Shown: positions 26,747 through 35,668, counted from the first letter of the stretch. The stretch: 64,000 nt of DNA from an uncultured Flavobacteriaceae bacterium (GCA_947494715.1 CANLWG010000018.1:60014-124013), one strand, 5' to 3'. Notes: generated from the letters alone by a model not told the origin. Made by a program: numbers and translations.

Positions 26747-27613
26747 ATGAGAATAATCAAGATTCTTTTTCCAATATTGCTTTTGGGATCACTATCCTTC
26801 ACTTTAGTAGGATATATTGCCCATGATGAAAAGGACCATTTTCCTGAGCTAGCGAAGATTGCATTGCGAGTTTCCGGCAACAGATTTCTACTGGCCGACC
26901 ATGATTCTACCTCATTGGTATTACCTATAGTTGAGTTGGACCAAAATCGATTTGAACTGTCCTTTCAAAGACCTTTATCCATAATGCCGGATAGTTTGGT
27001 AAACATCATAAGTAATAGCTTCCAAGTTTCCAATTTACCAAAAGACTATATTGTTGAGGTTATTGATTGTGACAGCAAACAGGTTGCCTATAGTTATCAA
27101 GTATCCAAGAACGTAGAAAAGAACCTTATTCCTTGCATAGGTCGCAAACTTCCATCCAATTGCTATAAAGTACATGTGCTCTTTACGGAACAAAAAGCAG
27201 GTTTGTTCTCTTATAAAAACTATTCCCTGCTTTCTTTTGTACTTATTGGTTTTCTAGGTTTGGGATTATTACATCGCAAGAAAGAAAAAGGTAAAGGTTT
27301 AGTCCAGGAGGTATCACATTATTCGAAAATCGGTGCCTATACCTTTTATGAACACCAAAATACATTGGTAAAGGACGATCTGATCATACAACTTACTTCC
27401 AAAGAATGTGAGCTACTCAAAATACTTAACAAAAATCAAAATAAAGTGGTAAAAAGAGATTTGCTCATAAAGGAGGTATGGGAAGATAATGGTGTTTTCG
27501 TTGGACGCAGTCTTGATACCTTTATTTCGAAAATCAGAAAAAAGCTAAAGAACGATGCTACCATAAGAATAGTCAATGTTCACGGGGTAGGATATAAACT
27601 TGAAGTGTCATAA
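26747..27613 (+). CDS. Membrane-anchored OmpR-type winged-helix regulator (ToxR-like topology)
   Basis: 288 residues from ATG 26747, which opens a hydrophobic N-terminus (MRIIKILFPILLLGSLSFTL). A sensor region follows, then a second transmembrane helix (about 163-180, LLSFVLIGFLGLGLLH), then a cytoplasmic C-terminal trans_reg_C domain (LTSKECELLKILNKNQNKVV, then RSLDTFISKIRKKL and VHGVGYKLE). The helix order puts DNA binding at the C-terminus. A response-regulator receiver domain is absent, so it acts as a one-component sensor. Divergent from YceI/WD40. Confidence 0.88.
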   Translation: MRIIKILFPILLLGSLSFTLVGYIAHDEKDHFPELAKIALRVSGNRFLLADHDSTSLVLPIVELDQNRFELSFQRPLSIMPDSLVNIISNSFQVSNLPKDYIVEVIDCDSKQVAYSYQVSKNVEKNLIPCIGRKLPSNCYKVHVLFTEQKAGLFSYKNYSLLSFVLIGFLGLGLLHRKKEKGKGLVQEVSHYSKIGAYTFYEHQNTLVKDDLIIQLTSKECELLKILNKNQNKVVKRDLLIKEVWEDNGVFVGRSLDTFISKIRKKLKNDATIRIVNVHGVGYKLEVS

Positions 27614-27733
27614 TAGTTCAACCCTCCTCGTAGTAGTCGGAAAAATCAAAAGGAAGTGTTGGAAATACCCGAAACGAAGTGCCCAAATCTAGGTAACGTG
27701 AATAACAGATAAGAAAAGAGGGGGAGTCATTTG

Positions 27734-28026
27734 TTTAATTGGCTGTTTTTCGTAAACTTAAATAGAGATATACTCTTATTGCCAGGATGAGAAAGAATAT
27801 GAAAAAAACAGAACCCTTCAGATATTGATGCCGCACTATTAAGAAAAAGGGCATCTATAGAATCGGTAGCAACAAACTCAAAAAAATCTTTAAAACAGGG
27901 CACACAAGGTACCATTCGGTCGAGGAGTTTTTGGTCAATCTGGCGGCAGGACGCCTTCATACTGATTTTTTAAATCAGACCTTCCCTGAACATTCCCCCA
28001 TCGAAACCAACCAGTTACCTTTATAA
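27734..28026 (+). pseudogene. Decayed gene 3' tail, copy 1 (transposase-like, unconfirmed)
   Basis: Non-coding by frame length, but it aligns with 31991-32259 in the same orientation. A frame reads YRIGSNKLKKIFKTGHTRYH, then SVEEFLVNLAAG, and ends near SPIETNQLPL; copy 2 reads HTRYGSVKEVLVNLMAG and ends PIETNQLS. The upstream blocks match too (TTTAATT, CTGTTTTTC, AACTTAA). This is a remnant of one gene with indels. A transposase C-terminus would fit the repeat behaviour, but I cannot name the family. Nothing else is visible in the 519-bp gap 27614-28132. Confidence 0.55.
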
Positions 28027-28132
28027 TCTTATGGATTTGAGTAAAAGGAGACCACGATGTCATGCTCAACAGTTGATTTCATATCATTAGTTGCCAATTT
28101 TTATAGTCCCTTTTGAAATTTATGTTGTATTT

Positions 28133-29014
28133 CTAGGCCATTGCCCTTGCAAAACCTACGGTGTCCCTGTATGTTTTAGGGGAAATATCGGCGTTGTTCT
28201 TGAAAAACCGACTGAAATAATGCTCATCGTCATATCCCAACTCATAAGCAATCTCCTTTACGGATTTATTGGTAAGATAGAGTTCCCGTTTGGCCTCGAT
28301 AATGATTCGTTCAGAGATTAGATTGGTCATGGTCTTGTTGAAATGGTTTTTGGTAATCTTTGCCAAGGCCTTAGGGCTTATATTTAATAGCTCCGCATAG
28401 TCGCCTGCAGAATGTTTTGTCTTGTAATGGGCCTCGATAAGGTTTTTCAGTTTCTGTAGAATAAAAGGTTTCTGGTCATCCGGCAGTGCATTCAATTCTT
28501 CAGGCTGCTGCTTGGCTTTTGACCTAGATGCCGTTATCAAAAATATCTTCAGATACGAAACCAATAATTCGTATTGGGCCAAATCCGCTTTTTGAATTTC
28601 TACGCCCATTTGAGAGATAAGCATTTCAAACTGGAGTCTTGTTTCGTCCGTAACACATAACATAGGTGGGTTATAGATATTGTTAAAAAGAACACCGTTA
28701 CAGGCCACTTGCCTATGATGCTTATGAATACAGAAGAAATCGGGATGAAAATTCAACACCACCCCCTCAATAGAGTCTTTTTCAACAAGCATAAAGGGTT
28801 GATAGGGCGTAATGGCGAACATCGTGTTTTCGGCGAATTCATATTCCGAAAAATCTATTTTAGCCGTTCCACTCCCTTTCCTTATCCAAATCAAGGAATA
28901 ATAATTATACCTATTGATTTGATTGAATTGGGAGTTGTCTTCAAACGTATTGAGTCTAAACGCTAGATTACCGGTCTGTTCGTTGATGAGGGTATTGGTA
29001 TTGAAAATGTTCAT
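28133..29014 (-). CDS. AraC-family transcriptional regulator (soluble)
   Basis: 293 residues: an N-terminal cupin-like ligand domain (about 1-170, including SLIWIRKGSGTAKIDFSEYEF) and a C-terminal AraC helix-turn-helix (about 190-285: SAGDYAELLNISPKALAKI and VKEIAYELGYDDEHYFSRFF). No membrane helix. It follows the DUF1348 gene by 13 bp. Its likely targets are the two promoters at 30596 and 31531, which share a pair of direct half-sites, as AraC monomers prefer. Confidence 0.92.
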   Translation of the reverse strand: MNIFNTNTLINEQTGNLAFRLNTFEDNSQFNQINRYNYYSLIWIRKGSGTAKIDFSEYEFAENTMFAITPYQPFMLVEKDSIEGVVLNFHPDFFCIHKHHRQVACNGVLFNNIYNPPMLCVTDETRLQFEMLISQMGVEIQKADLAQYELLVSYLKIFLITASRSKAKQQPEELNALPDDQKPFILQKLKNLIEAHYKTKHSAGDYAELLNISPKALAKITKNHFNKTMTNLISERIIIEAKRELYLTNKSVKEIAYELGYDDEHYFSRFFKNNADISPKTYRDTVGFARAMA

Positions 29015-29027
29015 GCCATAAAATTAG

Positions 29028-29444
29028 TTATAATCTCCTCTCTTTTTCAACAATGGGAAGGTCATTTATGCTGGCAAACCGTTTTTGCATTAGTCCATTA
29101 TGGTCAAATTCCCAGTTTTCATTACCATATGCCCTAAACCACTGTCCATCTTTGTTCTGAAACTCATATTCAAAGCGCACCGCTATCCTATTTTCGGAAA
29201 AGGCCCAAAGTTCTTTTTTCAATTTGTAATTTTTTTCTATTTTCCATTTTTGGGTCAAAAAGGAAACCACTTCCTCCCTCCCATTCACGAATTCAGATCG
29301 GTTCCGCCATTCGGTGTCCACGGTATAGGCTTTGGACACTTTTACAGGGTCCTTGCTGTTCCAGGCATCTTCTGCCATTTGTACTTTTTGTTTTGCTGTC
29401 TCCTCGGTAAAGGGAGGCAGCGGAATTTTTTTCTCTATGACCAT
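29028..29444 (-). CDS. DUF1348 / NTF2-like protein
   Basis: 138 residues of the DUF1348 family with the NTF2-like alpha-beta cone: [58 protein letters not shown] and a terminal SINDLPI. Function of the family is not settled; the pocket suggests a small ligand or an enzyme. It lies in the AraC cassette, 13 bp upstream of the regulator gene, and is separated from the YHS gene upstream by a terminator-like hairpin. Confidence 0.85.
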   Translation of the reverse strand: MVIEKKIPLPPFTEETAKQKVQMAEDAWNSKDPVKVSKAYTVDTEWRNRSEFVNGREEVVSFLTQKWKIEKNYKLKKELWAFSENRIAVRFEYEFQNKDGQWFRAYGNENWEFDHNGLMQKRFASINDLPIVEKERRL

Positions 29445-29466
29445 TTTTTTGAATTTTATAAGGTTG

Positions 29467-29503
29467 AAAAATTAGGGCAAGTAGACCAAAGCCTTCCTTG
29501 CCC
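29467..29503 (-). terminator. Probable intrinsic terminator after the YHS gene
   Basis: On the minus strand, stem GGGCAAG/CTTGCCC (arms 29497-29503 and 29475-29481) with a 15-nt loop is followed by TAATTTTT. It ends the AhpD-YHS transcript just before the DUF1348 gene. Confidence 0.5.
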
Positions 29504-29517
29504 CTTTGTGGTTGTGA

Positions 29518-29982
29518 TCAACTGTTTTTTACTTTGGGCCAATTGGTATGGGCTGCTTTCTGTAATTCGGTTGTACGGGAATGCCAATCCAAAATAGTGT
29601 TGAATCGCTCACCATTGAATGGGGCGTTAAAAAACAGGTATAGTTTGCCATCAATGATGTCATAGGACTCGGGGTCTATCGGAAACTTGGCAGATTTTGC
29701 CCCAACACCCCATGCGCAGTACCCTCCAAATTGAGGTAAATACTTCTCCGGGGATTTGGCAAAGGCCATCCTATTGTCTTTTGTAAAAAAATAATAGGTC
29801 ACCCCATTGTGTCTTGCGGAAAAATTTTCAAATCCTCTTCGGGGATTACCTGAGAAATAGGATACTACATCATATCCTCCAATGGCTATACCATTGCCAT
29901 CAACTGGTGCAATCTGAGCTTGCAAACTAACTCCTGCAAATAACAGTCCTGTCAAAATAAATAATTGTCTTAACGTTTTCAT
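29518..29982 (-). CDS. Exported YHS-domain protein
   Basis: 154 residues from ATG 29982 with signal peptide (MKTLRQLFILTGLLFAGVSLQAQ). The YHS-like core has GYDVVSYF, TYYFFTKDNRMAFAKSPEKY and GGYCAWG, whose Cys is the usual metal or ligand residue. YHS domains often bind copper or other metals. The longer frame to 30048 adds no credible N-terminus. Only 31 bp separate it from the AhpD-like gene upstream, so the two share the operator-controlled promoter at 30596. Confidence 0.88.
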   Translation of the reverse strand: MKTLRQLFILTGLLFAGVSLQAQIAPVDGNGIAIGGYDVVSYFSGNPRRGFENFSARHNGVTYYFFTKDNRMAFAKSPEKYLPQFGGYCAWGVGAKSAKFPIDPESYDIIDGKLYLFFNAPFNGERFNTILDWHSRTTELQKAAHTNWPKVKNS

Positions 29983-30013
29983 TTGTCTTGATTTAAATAT
30001 TAGTACTTGATTA

Positions 30014-30559
30014 TTAAATCGTTGCGGTTTCCACCACAGGGAAATCAATTTCTGTGTTGGCCGTATTATTGAAATAGTTGGTTAAGATGTTAAGAGCTAC
30101 ATGGGCCACAATTTCCCCGATGGCTCCATCAGTATAGCCTGCCACTTTAATAGCTTCTACATCTTCGTCATCTACCCTACCCTGTTTGTTGACCAGAGCT
30201 TTGGCAAAAGTGAGTGCAGCTTCGGTTTTAGGGTCCTTGTTTCGGCCGTCCCTAGCTTGAGTTAAAGTGTCCGTATCGATATTTACCAATTTTTCTCCTA
30301 TAAAAGAGTGTGCGGACAGGCAATAGTTGCAAGCGTTGGATTCAGCAATCGTCAGCGCAATCAACTCTCCTAATTTTCCTCCCAATAACCCCTTACTCAA
30401 GGCATCACTTATGTTTAGGTAACCTTCCAAGACTGCTGGAGAATTTCCCATTGTCCGCATCATATTGGGAACCATTCCCAACTTCCCTTGAATCCCTTCA
30501 AATAATTCTTTAGATCTTCCAGTGGCTTCCTTTGGATCTAATGCATGTAAACGAGTCAT
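30014..30559 (-). CDS. AhpD-like carboxymuconolactone decarboxylase-family protein
   Basis: 181 residues with the all-helical AhpD fold. The redox site is CNYCLSAH (Cys77, Cys80, His84), as in alkylhydroperoxidase AhpD and the related peroxidase-like proteins, so thiol-dependent peroxide or electrophile reduction is likely. First gene of the AhpD-YHS transcription unit. Its promoter region shares spaced TGGACA-type half-sites with that of the isochorismatase-like gene. Confidence 0.9.
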   Translation of the reverse strand: MTRLHALDPKEATGRSKELFEGIQGKLGMVPNMMRTMGNSPAVLEGYLNISDALSKGLLGGKLGELIALTIAESNACNYCLSAHSFIGEKLVNIDTDTLTQARDGRNKDPKTEAALTFAKALVNKQGRVDDEDVEAIKVAGYTDGAIGEIVAHVALNILTNYFNNTANTEIDFPVVETATI

Positions 30560-30595
30560 AATTTTATTTTTTATTGTTTGTCATTATTGACCTTA

Positions 30596-30660
30596 CAAAG
30601 GTGGGGCACCGTATTGTCAGAAGGAATGGACAATCATCACAAGTACTTGGACATTTTTCC
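30596..30660 (-). promoter_or_regulatory. AraC-type operator and -7 element of the AhpD-YHS unit
   Basis: Minus-strand CACCTTTG (30596-30603), one mismatch from TAnnTTTG, lies about 37 bp before the start. Two TGGACA half-sites follow at 30627 and 30648, exactly 21 bp (two helical turns) apart, the second continuing as TGGACATTTTTC. The promoter of the isochorismatase-like gene has the same elements at identical spacing. Confidence 0.6.
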
Positions 30661-30685
30661 GTTTACGATATCCCTACTGATACAA

Positions 30686-30720
30686 ATCAAAAAAGCAAAG
30701 GGCCAACCATTGGTTAGCCC
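30686..30720 (-). terminator. Intrinsic terminator of the exported isochorismatase-like gene
   Basis: Minus-strand stem GGGCTAACC/GGTTGGCCC with an AAT loop, one mismatch, followed by TTTGCTTTTTT. It lies 39 bp after the stop. Confidence 0.7.
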
Positions 30721-30758
30721 CTTACCCATTTAACCTCACCATCATTCAAACTACCTAC

Positions 30759-31493
30759 TCATTTCGTTGTATGTGCCTTGAACTCTTGTATGAGTTCTTT
30801 TGTGGTATACACTTTACTGGAAATCATTTTGTAGTTGGTCTGGGCAGCTCGGTCTCCATCCAATCCAGGTAACTTGGCCGAAGCCGTGGCATCGCCCACA
30901 ACGGCAACCTCAAAACCATTTTCGATCAATTCCCTCATGTGCGATTCAGCACAAAGGTTACCTGACATTCCAGCTAGGATCACTTTGTCAATTTTCTGCT
31001 TTCTCAATTGCAAGGCCAAATCATTGGACTCGGATCCAAATACTTTGTGTGGACTGGTGACCACTACTTTATCTTTATTAATATACTTTTTGTAACGGGG
31101 CAACCAATCAGCTCCCGATCCTTCAAAACCTTTTACGTTCAACTGATCACCGCGATCAAACATGCTGATGTTGTGCATCAGTTTTTCGAGGGCACCCTCA
31201 AATTTCCAAACATGGTCATGCTCGTAATAGTAATGAGGAGAAATGAAAACGGGGATGTTGTACTTTTCCCCAAGTTTAAAGATTGTTTCCAAATTTTCGA
31301 TGGTGTTGTTCTCCTTTACACTCTCTCCTACGGCTCCCCAAGCTACACCCTGTGGGCTTAAAAAATCGTTCTGGGGATCTGTGATCACTATTGCCGTATG
31401 CTCATCAATAGTAAATCCTGGTTCTGGTAATTGGGCAAAGACGCCCATAATTCCTGTAGTGGAAACTACAAATGTCCTAATCAAATTTTTCAT
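30759..31493 (-). CDS. Exported isochorismatase-like cysteine hydrolase
   Basis: 244 residues with a signal peptide (MKNLIRTFVVSTTGIMGVFAQ), unusual for this normally cytoplasmic family. Catalytic residues are recognisable: Asp39 in VITDPQNDF, Lys150 in VTSPHKVFG and Cys181 in AGMSGNLCAESHM. It probably hydrolyses a small amide or a related C-N bond in the periplasm. Its promoter has the same operator as the AhpD-YHS unit. It differs from the cytoplasmic isochorismatase-like gene at 17.1 kb. Confidence 0.9.
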   Translation of the reverse strand: MKNLIRTFVVSTTGIMGVFAQLPEPGFTIDEHTAIVITDPQNDFLSPQGVAWGAVGESVKENNTIENLETIFKLGEKYNIPVFISPHYYYEHDHVWKFEGALEKLMHNISMFDRGDQLNVKGFEGSGADWLPRYKKYINKDKVVVTSPHKVFGSESNDLALQLRKQKIDKVILAGMSGNLCAESHMRELIENGFEVAVVGDATASAKLPGLDGDRAAQTNYKMISSKVYTTKELIQEFKAHTTK

Positions 31494-31530
31494 GGTGTTA
31501 TATTTTAAACATTAAACAAATTGTATGGTA

Positions 31531-31594
31531 CAAAGGTGTAATGATCGGATACTCCAAAAAATGGATGATGCACGCCAGTAAATGGACATTTTTC
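31531..31594 (-). promoter_or_regulatory. AraC-type operator and -7 element of the exported isochorismatase-like gene
   Basis: CACCTTTG on the minus strand (31531-31538) is followed by half-sites AATGGA (31560-31565) and AATGGACATTTTTC (31581-31594) in direct orientation, 21 bp apart. Between the block AAGGTG and the second half-site are 45 bases, exactly as at 30598-30648. Confidence 0.6.
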
Positions 31595-31751
31595 TGCAAG
31601 GTAAAACCAGGTTACGATTTAGATAAGCTTTTATACTGCTTCCCCATCTTCAATAGCGCCAAACAAGTATACATCTAGACTTTGGCATCAAATTGTGGGA
31701 TAATTAACATACAATCCCTTAATTACTGACTATTAATCAAACTAACCCAGC

Positions 31752-31985
31752 ATGTTCTTTTTCAATGAATTATCCAATGAGCTTACCAAAAATCTTTTGG
31801 AAATAGAAAAATCTGTTCGGATGGATGAAAACCCATTGTAATCTTATTGGGTTCTCTTTAAGGAAAGTGAAGTGCAATTTATTGATTTTATGAAGGATAA
31901 ACCGCTCCCGGCAGATGGCAATCTTGAGTGTAGTCCTGCCCTACCCTTTACACCAATTCCCAGAAACGGTAGTCGATATTCTTAA
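31752..31985 (+). pseudogene. Short decayed ORF with an internal TAA
   Basis: The frame starts MFFFNELSNELTKNLLEIEK, stops at TAA 31839-31841 and continues in the same frame as SYWVLFKESEVQFIDFMKDK, then PLPADGN, to a stop at 31983. The amino acid pattern is protein-like on both sides of the stop, so it may be a gene with one nonsense change or a read-through of chance sequence. It precedes copy 2 of the decayed tail. Confidence 0.3.
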
Positions 31986-31990
31986 TATTA

Positions 31991-32259
31991 TTTAATTTTC
32001 TGTTTTTCAGTAACTTAATATAAAAAATAGCATTATTACGACCAAGGCTAAAGGTGCGAAATCCTATAAGGGGATACCTTCGGTACGCTCTTTAGCGGTC
32101 GGTAGCGACAAACTCTAGAACGTCTATAAAATAAGGCACACAAGGTACGGATCGGTAAAGGAGGTTTTGGTTAATCTGATGGCCGGACCCGCTGCGTACT
32201 TTTTTTTGAAGGAACCCTCCCTGAACATTACTCCCATAGAAACCAACCAGCTATCTTAG
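31991..32259 (+). pseudogene. Decayed gene 3' tail, copy 2 (transposase-like, unconfirmed)
   Basis: Aligns with 27734-28026 in the same orientation, about 4.2 kb away. Shared blocks include CGGTAGC, ACAAACTC, GGCACACAAGGTAC, CCCTGAACATT and GAAACCAACCAG. Its frame reads HTRYGSVKEVLVNLMAG, AAYFFLKEPSLNI and PIETNQLS before TAG; stops further upstream show decay. The gap 31494-32283 holds this copy, the short pseudogene and the isochorismatase promoter. Confidence 0.55.
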
Positions 32260-32283
32260 AAGGTTACCTAAACATTAGTTACG

Positions 32284-35200
32284 TTAGTTACGAATTTCAA
32301 ATTCCGGCCTTGGCGGGGCCTTAAAACTTTTACCGTTATTTATAAGCTTTAGCACTTCCTGAATACCGGCTTCCAACTGAACGTCCGTTCCATTGGCCAG
32401 TTTCTGGAAATCCTCTATAACCTCTATATCCGGATCTACCCCGTGGCCTTCCTTGAACCAGCCACCCTTGGGGTTATACATCCTAAAAGTAGGTACGGTA
32501 ATACGTCCATTGTCTATTAAATTAGGTGCCCCCGATATACCGATTAATCCACCCCAGGTACGGGTACCTATCAATGGCCCTAGGCCTCTCTTTTTAAAGT
32601 AATCCGGGAAAGCATCCCCACCGGATCCGCTAAATCCGTTGATGAGCATTACCTTGGGCCCAAAGTTACCAGAAGGGGGCCATGCCCAATCCTTGCCGTC
32701 CCTAACCGCCCAAAATGCCAGAGGCTTCCGATCTAACAATTCGATGAATCTATCCGGTATTTGTCCACCACTATTGAATCTTTCATCTATGATCATACCT
32801 TCTTTACTCATTTGTCCATAGAATTGTCTTACCAACTCATTTTGCCCATCCCGTCCGGTACTTCTCACATAGATATAACCTATTCTCCCATCGGTTGCCT
32901 CAGCAACGCGTTGGCGGTTATTTTCTATCCAGGACAAATGGCGCAGTCTTGTCTCGGAACGCATTGTCTCTACAAGTACTTTTTTAGCATTGGTAAAAGA
33001 TGGCGTTTTATTTACCGTCAATTGCGCGGTAGCTCCGGCCAAACCTTGAAAGGCGGCGGGCAGGGGTTTGCTAGTGTCCAACGGAACACCGTTTACCGCC
33101 AGGATATAATCCCCTTCATTAATATCGACACCTGGTTTTGCCAATGGGGATCGCACTTCTGCGTCCCATGGCGCCCCAGAAATGATTTTTTTGATACGGT
33201 ATTGACCATTTTCCAAATGAATATCCGCCCCTAAATAGCCCACATTTATTCTGTCCGCATTATCAATATCACCGCCACCGGTATAAGTATGGGATGCATT
33301 TAGCTCGGCAATCAGATCACCGATAATTATATTTACATCATTTCGGGAGTTGGCCTGGTCTATCAATGCTACATAGCGTGTTTTCATAGCTTCCCAATCT
33401 ACTCCATGCATGTTGGGGTCATAGAAATAGTCACGTTCAAACCTCCAGACATCATTAAAAATCTGTTTCCACTCCTCTTTGGGAATTATGGTCATGGCCA
33501 TATCTTTAGTAGGAACGGTCTCATCTACTTTTTGATCGGCCTCAATGTTAAGAACGGCCAATTTTTCATCTTGTATAACCAATACTTTTTTTCCGTCGGC
33601 GGAGACTTCATAATTGGATACATCCGATACAATAGTCTTGACCTCCTTCTCTTCAAAATCAAAATAATCCAGCGAGGGAGAGGCCTCCTCAGGCGAACCG
33701 GAATTGGGAAATCGCACGAACAACAGTTTATCATCAACAGTTGTTAAATGGTTTAAATTACCTGGAGCTACATCCAACAATTCAACTCGATTTTCAAACC
33801 CGGTGACTTTAATTGTAGTCTTGACTTCTTCTTCGGATTCTTTATCGTCCTTGTTCTTTTTCTTCTTTTTGGACTTGCCTTTATCTCCGTTCTCGTCTTC
33901 TTCTTTTTTAGGTGCCTCAAAAGCATCATTTTCAACTTCTAATAGTGAAGGTGTCAAACCATCCAAAGTGCCCACAGCGATATTGGTAGTATTAGGATAA
34001 ATGAACGTATTGTCCAAGTCCGAATATACCGGTTGGAAAGTTCTAGTAGTCCTGAAGAAAAGATGTTTGCCGTCTTTGCTGAATGTAGGAGAGCTATCGG
34101 AATAAAAGCCCGAAGTAAGTTGGGATACGTTCTTGGTATCTATATTGTATAAAAAAATTGCAGATGTCCAGGGGTTATCGGTACCTCTATTATAAGCAAC
34201 CCACTTACTATCAAGGGACCATGAAACCCGGAAGTCACGTAGACCACCTTCAAACATATATTTGCCCTGATCTATTTTTACTACTTGGCCTGTATCAATA
34301 TCTACATAGTTTATGGACATGGATTGATCTACATAAACTATTTTTTTACTGTCGGGGGACCAATAAATGGTATAGTTGAACCCATTTGTAAAATTGGTAA
34401 TCGTTTTTGGCTTTTGATTACCTGTCATGTCATGTAAGGTCAACTGATACTCCCCTGTAGCATCACTCCAATAGGCCAAATACTTTCCGTCCGGTGACCA
34501 GGAGGGTTTTCTTTCCGCAGTTCCAGGGCTGGATGTTAAATTGGCTACAAAACCTTTTGTTGCCGGAAGGTCAAACAATTCGCCTCTGGCCTGGACCACG
34601 ACCCTATTGCCATCTGGAGAAAGCGTTGCGGCTTGCATAAACGAAGCTACATTCTTTTGTTTTGCGATAAGCCCCTTTTGATCGGAAATTAACCGGACAG
34701 TGACCTCTGATGTATTGCCCGAGGAAAGATTATACAGATAAAGCTTGCCGCCGGCCTCAAAAACAATATCCGAAGGACCTACTTCAGGAAAAGTAATGTC
34801 AAAATCCTTAAAATTAGTCAGCTGTTTGTTGGTTTTGCCAGCAACATCATATTGCCATAGATTGTTCCTTTTGTTGGGGCCGTTATCGGACATATAATAA
34901 ATGATTTCTCCATTCCACATGGGCAGTTCATCATTTGCGCTGTTCTTGGTAATATTTTCGGTTTGAAAAGAATTCAGGTCAAAAACAAGAATATCGGGAG
35001 CGGTTCCACCACGATATCGCTTCCAATTTCTGTTCACTCGGGACCTGTCCGTGTAAGCAATTTTTTGTCCATCAGGAGAAAACGAAGCATAGTCACCATA
35101 GGGTACCGGTAATTTTGTAGGTGATCCGCCATTAACGGGAACGGTATAAAATTGATTGTAACGTTGACGCCCACTTTCCCTTGAGGATGAGAACAACACG

Positions 35201-35553
35201 GCCTTTCCATCCGGGGTCCAACCCAAAACCCTATCAAACATTCCATGATAGGTAAGGCGTTTTGGTATTCCGCCGTTTGCCTCAATAACGTATACATCGC
35301 TGTTTCCATTATAATTGGCAGTATATGCAATCATATTCCCATCCGGTGAAAATTTTGGGTAACGCTCGATTCCCTTTGGTGAACTTAATCTACTGGCAGT
35401 ACCGCCCGACTTTGGAACTATCCAGACATCATCGCCATAAACAAAAGTAATTTGGGAGTCTGAGACGTCCGGATACTGCATTAGACTTCCATTGATTTGC
35501 GCATTTACGGTTCCATACAGAAACGAGAGTGCTAAAAGTAGTGTTGTCTTCAT
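32284..35553 (-). CDS. Tricorn-like S41 peptidase
   Basis: 1089 residues with a signal peptide (MKTTLLLALSFLYGTVNAQ). Two beta-propeller regions of PD40-type repeats fill about 1-600 (SPDGNMIAYTANYNGNSDVY, SPDGQKIAYTDRSR and similar). A charged Lys/Glu-rich linker (about 550-580, PKKEEDENGDKGKSKKKKKN) interrupts the second. Then come a tricorn C1-like domain, a PDZ domain (about 790-860: KPGVDINEGDYILAVNGVPL) and an S41 peptidase domain with the nucleophile in GFSGSGGDAF (near Ser975-977). It should degrade peptides in the periplasm; substrate entry is gated by the propellers. Confidence 0.93.
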   Translation of the reverse strand: MKTTLLLALSFLYGTVNAQINGSLMQYPDVSDSQITFVYGDDVWIVPKSGGTASRLSSPKGIERYPKFSPDGNMIAYTANYNGNSDVYVIEANGGIPKRLTYHGMFDRVLGWTPDGKAVLFSSSRESGRQRYNQFYTVPVNGGSPTKLPVPYGDYASFSPDGQKIAYTDRSRVNRNWKRYRGGTAPDILVFDLNSFQTENITKNSANDELPMWNGEIIYYMSDNGPNKRNNLWQYDVAGKTNKQLTNFKDFDITFPEVGPSDIVFEAGGKLYLYNLSSGNTSEVTVRLISDQKGLIAKQKNVASFMQAATLSPDGNRVVVQARGELFDLPATKGFVANLTSSPGTAERKPSWSPDGKYLAYWSDATGEYQLTLHDMTGNQKPKTITNFTNGFNYTIYWSPDSKKIVYVDQSMSINYVDIDTGQVVKIDQGKYMFEGGLRDFRVSWSLDSKWVAYNRGTDNPWTSAIFLYNIDTKNVSQLTSGFYSDSSPTFSKDGKHLFFRTTRTFQPVYSDLDNTFIYPNTTNIAVGTLDGLTPSLLEVENDAFEAPKKEEDENGDKGKSKKKKKNKDDKESEEEVKTTIKVTGFENRVELLDVAPGNLNHLTTVDDKLLFVRFPNSGSPEEASPSLDYFDFEEKEVKTIVSDVSNYEVSADGKKVLVIQDEKLAVLNIEADQKVDETVPTKDMAMTIIPKEEWKQIFNDVWRFERDYFYDPNMHGVDWEAMKTRYVALIDQANSRNDVNIIIGDLIAELNASHTYTGGGDIDNADRINVGYLGADIHLENGQYRIKKIISGAPWDAEVRSPLAKPGVDINEGDYILAVNGVPLDTSKPLPAAFQGLAGATAQLTVNKTPSFTNAKKVLVETMRSETRLRHLSWIENNRQRVAEATDGRIGYIYVRSTGRDGQNELVRQFYGQMSKEGMIIDERFNSGGQIPDRFIELLDRKPLAFWAVRDGKDWAWPPSGNFGPKVMLINGFSGSGGDAFPDYFKKRGLGPLIGTRTWGGLIGISGAPNLIDNGRITVPTFRMYNPKGGWFKEGHGVDPDIEVIEDFQKLANGTDVQLEAGIQEVLKLINNGKSFKAPPRPEFEIRN

Positions 35554-35668
35554 CAGATGATCTTGGTTTTAATTTTTGTAAAAGATATAGGTTTTGCTAT
35601 TATTTATGATACTTAGGTTAAATAAGTAGTCCTATTTTATAGGAAAATACTTATAAATTGTACTATTA

